From: Burkholderiaceae bacterium
GTDB taxonomy: Bacteria; Pseudomonadota; Gammaproteobacteria; Burkholderiales; Burkholderiaceae_C
Assembly: GCA_029864165.1 (NCBI GenBank)
Contig: JAOTTZ010000028.1
Location: 1-10,691 of the forward strand
Direction of reading: 5' to 3'
Length of the DNA stretch: 10,691 nt
Made by a program: the position numbers and the translations under genes. The notes below the pieces were generated by a model. The model was given only the letters and a program-made list of their open reading frames with translations, ran no database searches and was not told the origin of the DNA. This document shows, piece by piece, positions 7,364-10,691 of this stretch. Each line of letters opens with the position of its first letter. Position 1 is the stretch's first letter.

Positions 7364-7421
7364 AAGAATCGCCGCGTTGAGTTTCCCGGGCCATCGCTCC
7401 CGGCGCTTCCACCAGTGGGGA

Positions 7422-8348
7422 TCAAGCCGCAGACTGCGGTTTTCTCGATGTTTTCTGCGACTTGGCCGACAGCCGTTCGGCCAGAAAGTCGACGAAAGCG
7501 CGCACTTTCGGCAGCAGATTGCGCCGCGTCGCATACACCGCATTGATGGCCAGCTCGGGCGACTCGTAGTCTTGCAGCACTTGCACCAACCGGCCGTCAC
7601 TCAATTCGTGCTCGACAAAATAGCGCGGAAACCAACCCAAACCCAGACCGTCTAGCGCGGTTTGTTTCAAAACAAAGTCGTTATTGCAGCAAATCGAGCT
7701 CTTGACCGTCACGGTCGTCAAGCGCCCGCGGGGCGCGCGAAAGCACCACTCGTTGGGAGCCCGCAAGAGGCTGTAGCTCAGACAGTCGTGTTCGGTCAGC
7801 GCTGCCGGTGTTTTGGGGACGCCCCGCATCCGAAAGTATGCCGGTGAGCCGACCACAATCTGCGGGCAGGGAGCGAGCCGGCGCGACACCAGACTCGAAT
7901 CGGCCATTCTCGAAATACGGATGGCCATGTCAAAGCGTTCCTTGACCAAATCCACAATGCGGTCGTCTAGGTTCAGGTCCAGGCTGATCTCTGGGTAGCG
8001 AATGCGGAAATCCTTGATCATCGGCGCGAGCATGACGCTGCCGAAGTAAGTCGGCGCCGTAACCCGCAGGCGTCCGCGCGGTGCGCCCGCCAGCTGTGCC
8101 ACATCCTGCTCAGCTTCGCCCAGTTCGGTCAGCGCCGCGGCGCTGCGCCTGAACAAGGCGTCCCCAGCTTCGGTCAGCGTCAAGCGGCGCGTGGTGCGAT
8201 GCAGCAGGCGTGCGCCCAGGCGCTGCTCCAGCCGGCTGATGTACTTGCTGACGACGGCCTTGGAAACCTCCAAGCTGTCGGCAGCCGCGGTGAAGCTGCC
8301 GTGCTCCACGACGCGAACAAACGCGGCGATGTCGGTGAGCTGGTCCAT
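7422..8348 (-). CDS. LysR-family transcriptional regulator
   Basis: A 308-residue LysR-type DNA-binding regulator of normal family length. The N-terminal winged HTH (1-60) reads FVRVVEHGSFTAAADSLEVSKAVVSKYISRLEQRLGARLLHRTTR (HTH with the ARLLHRTTR wing), followed by the linker helix and the effector-binding domain from about residue 90 (GRLRVTAP) to about 295. The C-terminal tail is basic. It is divergent from the rhodanese-doxX operon, with 163 bases between starts. A palindrome lies 9 bases before its start. The classical LysR arrangement suggests that it autoregulates and controls the divergent pair. The inducer is unknown. Confidence 0.93.
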   Translation of the reverse strand: MDQLTDIAAFVRVVEHGSFTAAADSLEVSKAVVSKYISRLEQRLGARLLHRTTRRLTLTEAGDALFRRSAAALTELGEAEQDVAQLAGAPRGRLRVTAPTYFGSVMLAPMIKDFRIRYPEISLDLNLDDRIVDLVKERFDMAIRISRMADSSLVSRRLAPCPQIVVGSPAYFRMRGVPKTPAALTEHDCLSYSLLRAPNEWCFRAPRGRLTTVTVKSSICCNNDFVLKQTALDGLGLGWFPRYFVEHELSDGRLVQVLQDYESPELAINAVYATRRNLLPKVRAFVDFLAERLSAKSQKTSRKPQSAA

Positions 8349-8356
8349 GGTACTGG

Positions 8357-8376
8357 TTGTTCACTTCCGTGAACAA
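8357..8376. promoter_or_regulatory. Palindromic operator candidate for the LysR regulator
   Basis: TTGTTCAC-TTCC-GTGAACAA is a perfect 8-bp inverted repeat with a 4-bp spacer, and it contains the T-N11-A spacing typical of LysR binding sites (T8360 to A8372). It lies 8 bases upstream of the lysR start codon and about 135 bases upstream of the rhodanese start. That placement fits autorepression and control of the divergent operon. Confidence 0.65.
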
Positions 8377-8396
8377 TCATATTCCAACAACCCAGA

Positions 8397-8424
8397 TTAT
8401 CAAACGCTTCGCAAGCCCTAATAT
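8397..8424 (+). promoter_or_regulatory. Possible sigma-70 promoter of the rhodanese-doxX operon
   Basis: TAATAT at 8419-8424 is a good -10 element. TTATCA at 8397-8402, 16 bases before it, is a partial -35. The interval lies just downstream of the LysR palindrome, consistent with activation or repression from that site. The call rests on motif match only. Confidence 0.4.
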
Positions 8425-8511
8425 TTTCCGTACCGGGCGATGCGATCCGCAGCGCTCGGCAGCCGGGCGAGTTGCCTCGCTCATCGAAAACGAATCTAAG
8501 GAAGCAACATC

Positions 8512-8892
8512 ATGACGAACTACGATCTTCAAAAAGCGCAGGAGCATTTTCAAGCCCGGGTGGCGTTCACCACCGGGGTGCACGAGCTGGAGGTGCTGAC
8601 CCAACAGGCCCAAGGCGATTTCGTGGTGGTGGACGTGCGCTACCCCAGCGATTACGCCAAGGGCCACGTGCCGGGCGCGATCAACCTGCCCAAAGGCAAG
8701 TGGCAGAACCCTAAGGGCTTGCGCAAGGACGCCACGCATTACCTCTACTGCTACACCCAGACCTGCCACTTGGCGGCGGAGGCCGCACTGGAACTGACCC
8801 GACAAGGCTACAAAGTGATTGAAGTGGAGGGCGGCTTCGACGGCTGGCAAAACAACGGCTACCGCTCCGAAAGCCTGAGCCAGGCCGCGTGA
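8512..8892 (+). CDS. Rhodanese-like domain protein
   Basis: A 126-residue single-domain rhodanese (sulfurtransferase-like), predicted cytoplasmic. The fold markers are VVVDVRYPSDYAKGHVPGAINLP (residues 38-60), the active-site loop after YLYC (C80) and the C-terminal VEGGFDGW. The catalytic Cys position is filled by C80, in the loop CYTQTCHLA. A second Cys, C85, replaces the usual Gly/Arg-rich CxxGxR pattern, so a persulfide or redox role is possible but typical thiosulfate sulfurtransferase activity is uncertain. The ATG has AAGGAAG just upstream. It is followed 10 bases later by doxX and is divergent from lysR. Confidence 0.9.
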   Translation: MTNYDLQKAQEHFQARVAFTTGVHELEVLTQQAQGDFVVVDVRYPSDYAKGHVPGAINLPKGKWQNPKGLRKDATHYLYCYTQTCHLAAEAALELTRQGYKVIEVEGGFDGWQNNGYRSESLSQAA

Positions 8893-8902
8893 GGAGGATG
8901 CC

Positions 8903-9340
8903 GTGAAACCCAATCTGCAAATTCAATTCGGTATCGCGTTGCTGCGCGTCTCACTCGGCCTGATGTTCATCGCCCACAGCGTGGTGCTCAAGTACTTTGT
9001 CTATACGCTGCCCGGTACCGCCGCCTTTTTCGAGTCCATCGGTTTGCCGGGGTGGCTCGCCTACGTCGTGTTCTGGATGGAGGCTGTCGGTGGTGTGCTG
9101 CTGGTGCTGGGCGTGCAGGTGCGGTTGGCTGCTGCGGCGTTGATCCCCGTATTGATCGGCGCGACCGCGGCGCATTCGGGCAACGGCTGGGTGTTCAGCA
9201 ACGCCAACGGCGGTTGGGAGTATCCGCTGTACCTTACGGTGCTCGCGGCGGCGCAAGTGCTGTTGGGGGAGGGGGCTTGTTCGCTCTCCGGCAAGATGCG
9301 CAGCGCGAGCTTTGCTGTGCACAAGACGGCCTGCGCGTGA
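8903..9340 (+). CDS. DoxX family integral membrane protein
   Basis: A 145-residue inner-membrane protein with four predicted transmembrane helices (about 9-28, 50-71, 75-90, 107-122), matching the DoxX family size and topology. Family features are ALLRVSLGLMFIAHS in helix 1 and the ..GGVLLVLG.. / GATAAHSGNGW region. DoxX proteins are linked to quinone, thiosulfate or redox-stress functions, but the role varies and is not defined here. The start is GTG 8903, with a strong GAGGAGG at 8891-8897 that overlaps the rhodanese stop, so the two genes form one operon. The pairing with a rhodanese suggests a shared sulfur or redox task (inference). Confidence 0.87.
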   Translation: MKPNLQIQFGIALLRVSLGLMFIAHSVVLKYFVYTLPGTAAFFESIGLPGWLAYVVFWMEAVGGVLLVLGVQVRLAAAALIPVLIGATAAHSGNGWVFSNANGGWEYPLYLTVLAAAQVLLGEGACSLSGKMRSASFAVHKTACA

Positions 9341-9346
9341 CCAGAG

Positions 9347-9381
9347 CGCGGACCGCTGCTGCTGTTTGCCGGCGGTCCGCG
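9347..9381. terminator. Strong GC-rich hairpin after doxX
   Basis: CGCGGACCGC (9347-9356) and GCGGTCCGCG (9372-9381) are perfect 10-bp arms around a 15-nt loop, starting 7 bases after the doxX stop. It probably ends or protects the rhodanese-doxX transcript. No T-run follows, so it is not a textbook intrinsic terminator. Confidence 0.55.
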
Positions 9382-9405
9382 AACAGGCGAACGGTGGCTT
9401 GCGGG

Positions 9406-9585
9406 CCGACCTGTCAGCACATGGACTTGTTCGAGCAGCACGGTCTTGCCGCGCTGCTTCATGACGACGGCCAACGCCACGAAGTGGTCTACGCCGAGCA
9501 CCGCCAGAGGGGCGAGGATCTTCGGGCTGAAAGCTGGGTCCGCACGCAGTTCCTGGCCGATCTCGCGCAGAGTCTGGGGTAAGAA
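9406..9585 (-). pseudogene. Remnant of a MscS-family mechanosensitive channel C-terminus
   Basis: The minus-strand frame here reads LREIGQELRADPAFSP, KILAPLAVLGVDHFVALAVV and MKQRGKT, the cytoplasmic beta/alpha-beta region of MscS-type channels (family pattern: vgeELr.dP.f.p.IL.PleVlGVD.F..savvi..r.KT). It then degenerates through EQVHVLTGR, a faint echo of the family's QW.v.RE segment. The transmembrane and pore parts, expected to the right, are absent and the VapBC pair occupies that position. It reads as a truncated, non-functional fragment. The interval 9341-9651 holds only this, the hairpin behind doxX and the vapBC promoter region. Confidence 0.65.
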
Positions 9586-9623
9586 CTCTCTTGCCATCAG
9601 GGCGCGCTTCGTGGACAATCCCA

Positions 9624-9641
9624 TACCATCATAGTTACCAT
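9624..9641 (+). promoter_or_regulatory. TACCAT direct repeats upstream of the antitoxin gene
   Basis: TACCAT occurs at 9624-9629 and 9636-9641, 12 bases apart and 10 bases before the antitoxin ATG, in an AT-richer patch. AbrB-type antitoxins normally repress their own operon, so these repeats are a candidate operator. No clear -35/-10 pair could be fixed. Confidence 0.3.
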
Positions 9642-9651
9642 AAAGAACGCC

Positions 9652-9921
9652 ATGAGCCAACCCATTTCTATCGACCGCGCTGGCCGTATCGTTCTTCCAA
9701 GTGAAGTAAGACGTCGGCTTAGTCTCGGGCCCGGTTCGCGGCTAACACTGGAGGTAATCGCCGAGCGAATCGAGCTGACGCCCGAAGCTGAACCAGCGGC
9801 CGACCTGGTACAAAGCCCGAGTCAGCGCATGGTGCTACGACCAACCGGTAAACGCTTCGACGCTGCTGCTGCAACGCGGGAAGAGCGGGAGCAACTGTCG
9901 CAACGCAGTCGCCGACGATGA
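9652..9921 (+). CDS. AbrB/MazE-fold antitoxin (VapB-type)
   Basis: An 89-residue DNA-binding antitoxin. Residues 3-48 form a SpoVT-AbrB swapped-hairpin domain (ISIDRAGRIVLPSEVRRRL then LGPGSRLTLEV), which dimerises and binds its own promoter. The charged C-terminal tail (about 50-89) would wrap and neutralise the toxin. Its stop overlaps the toxin start by four bases (ATGA), the usual type II toxin-antitoxin coupling. The initiating ATG follows AAAGAACGCC, a weak ribosome site. Confidence 0.88.
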   Translation: MSQPISIDRAGRIVLPSEVRRRLSLGPGSRLTLEVIAERIELTPEAEPAADLVQSPSQRMVLRPTGKRFDAAAATREEREQLSQRSRRR

Positions 9922-10337
9922 GCGTTTTCCTCGACACATCGGTTGTACTCGCCTCGCTAGACCCGGACGAGACACACCATGCGGCATGCGATCGACTCAT
10001 ATCTGCGGGTCAGCATAAGTTATACGTGCACGCTCTGGCTGAAACATTCTCAATCCTCACAGGTGGCCGGTACGGCCGCCGGTTGAACGCCACGGTCGCT
10101 GCACGACTGATCGCGCAAAGCGTGATTCCACTTGTACAAGTGCAACAGCTATCGGGCAAAGACATGTTAGCGGCGCTCGCTGAGTGCGAGGCACGCGGGG
10201 TGCGTGGCGGCGCAGTTTATGACTGGCTACACTTGGCCGCCGCGCGCAAGGCGGGGGCTGAAGCACTGATCACTCTCGACGTGCGCGACTTTCGCGCCAT
10301 GGCAAGACCTGGCGATCCGCGCATAGAACCGCCGTGA
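9918..10337 (+). CDS. PIN-domain ribonuclease toxin (VapC-type)
   Basis: A 139-residue PIN-domain endoribonuclease expected to cleave specific RNAs (tRNA or rRNA in characterised VapCs) when freed from its antitoxin. The acidic Mg-binding residues are in place: D6 (VFLDTS), E42 (ALAETFSILTG), D102 (AVYDWLHLAAA) and D121 (LITLDVRDF). Length and motif spacing are normal, so the toxin looks active. It is encoded directly with the AbrB-type antitoxin upstream. The target is not predictable from sequence. Confidence 0.9.
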   Translation: MSVFLDTSVVLASLDPDETHHAACDRLISAGQHKLYVHALAETFSILTGGRYGRRLNATVAARLIAQSVIPLVQVQQLSGKDMLAALAECEARGVRGGAVYDWLHLAAARKAGAEALITLDVRDFRAMARPGDPRIEPP

Positions 10338-10473
10338 GGCGCGTACCGCCGCTGTTATCAGTGAGGCGAAATCAACGCCATTGCTTGCAACTCTACCCAG
10401 AAATGCCAGCTCATGACCTCGGTCGTGAGACACGAAATTCAGGTGCAGGGTCGGCTCGAAGAAGGAAGTCCTC

Positions 10474-10691
10474 GTGAATCACTACGCCCAATTTCCGCTG
10501 TCATTGTTCGGAGCCCCGCTGACCCTGATGCTGAGCATGGCCCTGTGGCTGGCCGTCCTTCCAGCGCACGCGGTCGAAGCCGACGAGCTGATTCGCCACA
10601 TCGACCGCCTGTGGCGTGGCGACACCTCGCAGGCCCGCATGACGATGACGGTCAAGACGCAGCGCTACGAGCGCACCATGACGATGGACGC
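10474..10691 (+). CDS. Outer membrane lipoprotein-sorting protein-like, partial (3' end beyond window)
   Basis: The first 72 codons of an exported protein, cut by the window edge. GTG 10474 follows GAAGGAAG at 10461-10468. It has a signal peptide (hydrophobic core PLTLMLSMALWLAVLPAHA, likely cleavage after AHA, near residue 32). The mature start ELIRHIDRLWRGDTSQARMTMTVKTQRYERTM resembles the LolA-like 'outer membrane lipoprotein-sorting protein' family (COG2834), which begins with ..I..vD...RGdts.a.mtM.v. Such proteins are often encoded next to RND or ABC-type export genes, which would lie to the right. The 136 bases before it (10338-10473) show no gene. Confidence 0.7.
   Translation, partial: MNHYAQFPLSLFGAPLTLMLSMALWLAVLPAHAVEADELIRHIDRLWRGDTSQARMTMTVKTQRYERTMTMD

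Noticed and set aside
7386..7403. CCGGG/CCCGG hairpin as a lysR terminator
   Set aside because: The stem is only 5 bp and no U-run follows; the nearby 7330-7363 structure is a much better candidate.
9061..9660. A 199-codon open frame on the minus strand covering doxX and its downstream region
   Set aside because: Most of it is antisense to doxX, which has a good ribosome site and family match. Only the 9406-9585 part resembles a protein family (MscS), so I call that part a remnant rather than a gene.

Overview
The window is chromosomal DNA of a GC-rich Gram-negative bacterium, most likely a betaproteobacterium (Burkholderiales-like). This rests on the style of the urease accessory and LysR proteins, a PEP-CTERM exosortase substrate, and a LysR/rhodanese/DoxX cluster. 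The taxon is inferred, not demonstrated.

Layout. (1) 28-1930, plus strand: ureE-ureF-ureG, a tightly overlapping tail of a urease operon whose structural genes must lie to the left. (2) 2061-3141, plus: a GAF-GGDEF diguanylate cyclase with intact GGEEF and RxxD inhibitory motifs, split by a one-base frameshift at an A6 run. (3) 3251-6247, minus: a three-gene operon encoding a FIST-domain sensor, a hybrid histidine kinase with receiver, and a stand-alone Hpt protein. Its gene junctions are overlaps or near contacts. The layout resembles the NosP/NahK nitric-oxide-linked biofilm phosphorelays. It converges on the cyclase gene, with a long imperfect inverted repeat at the junction. (4) 6248-6586: an intergenic stretch holding a decayed LysR C-terminal fragment on the minus strand. 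(5) 6587-7318, plus: a secreted PEP-CTERM protein. (6) 7422-8348, minus: an intact LysR regulator, divergent from a rhodanese-like gene (8512-8892) and a doxX-like gene (8903-9340). A perfect 8+8 bp palindrome lies just upstream of lysR. (7) 9341-9651: a strong hairpin behind doxX and a decayed MscS-type channel C-terminus on the minus strand. (8) 9652-10337, plus: a VapBC-type toxin-antitoxin pair. (9) 10474 to the window end, plus: the start of an exported outer-membrane lipoprotein-sorting-like protein, cut by the window edge.

How it fits together. Urease maturation is a housekeeping or nitrogen-scavenging block. The centre of the window is a signalling block: FIST sensor, kinase, receiver and Hpt, next to a c-di-GMP synthase that may be broken or may depend on frameshifting. 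The right half looks like an accessory region that has been reworked. It has two gene remnants, a toxin-antitoxin module and small self-contained operons. No tRNA, rRNA, CRISPR array or complete insertion sequence was seen.
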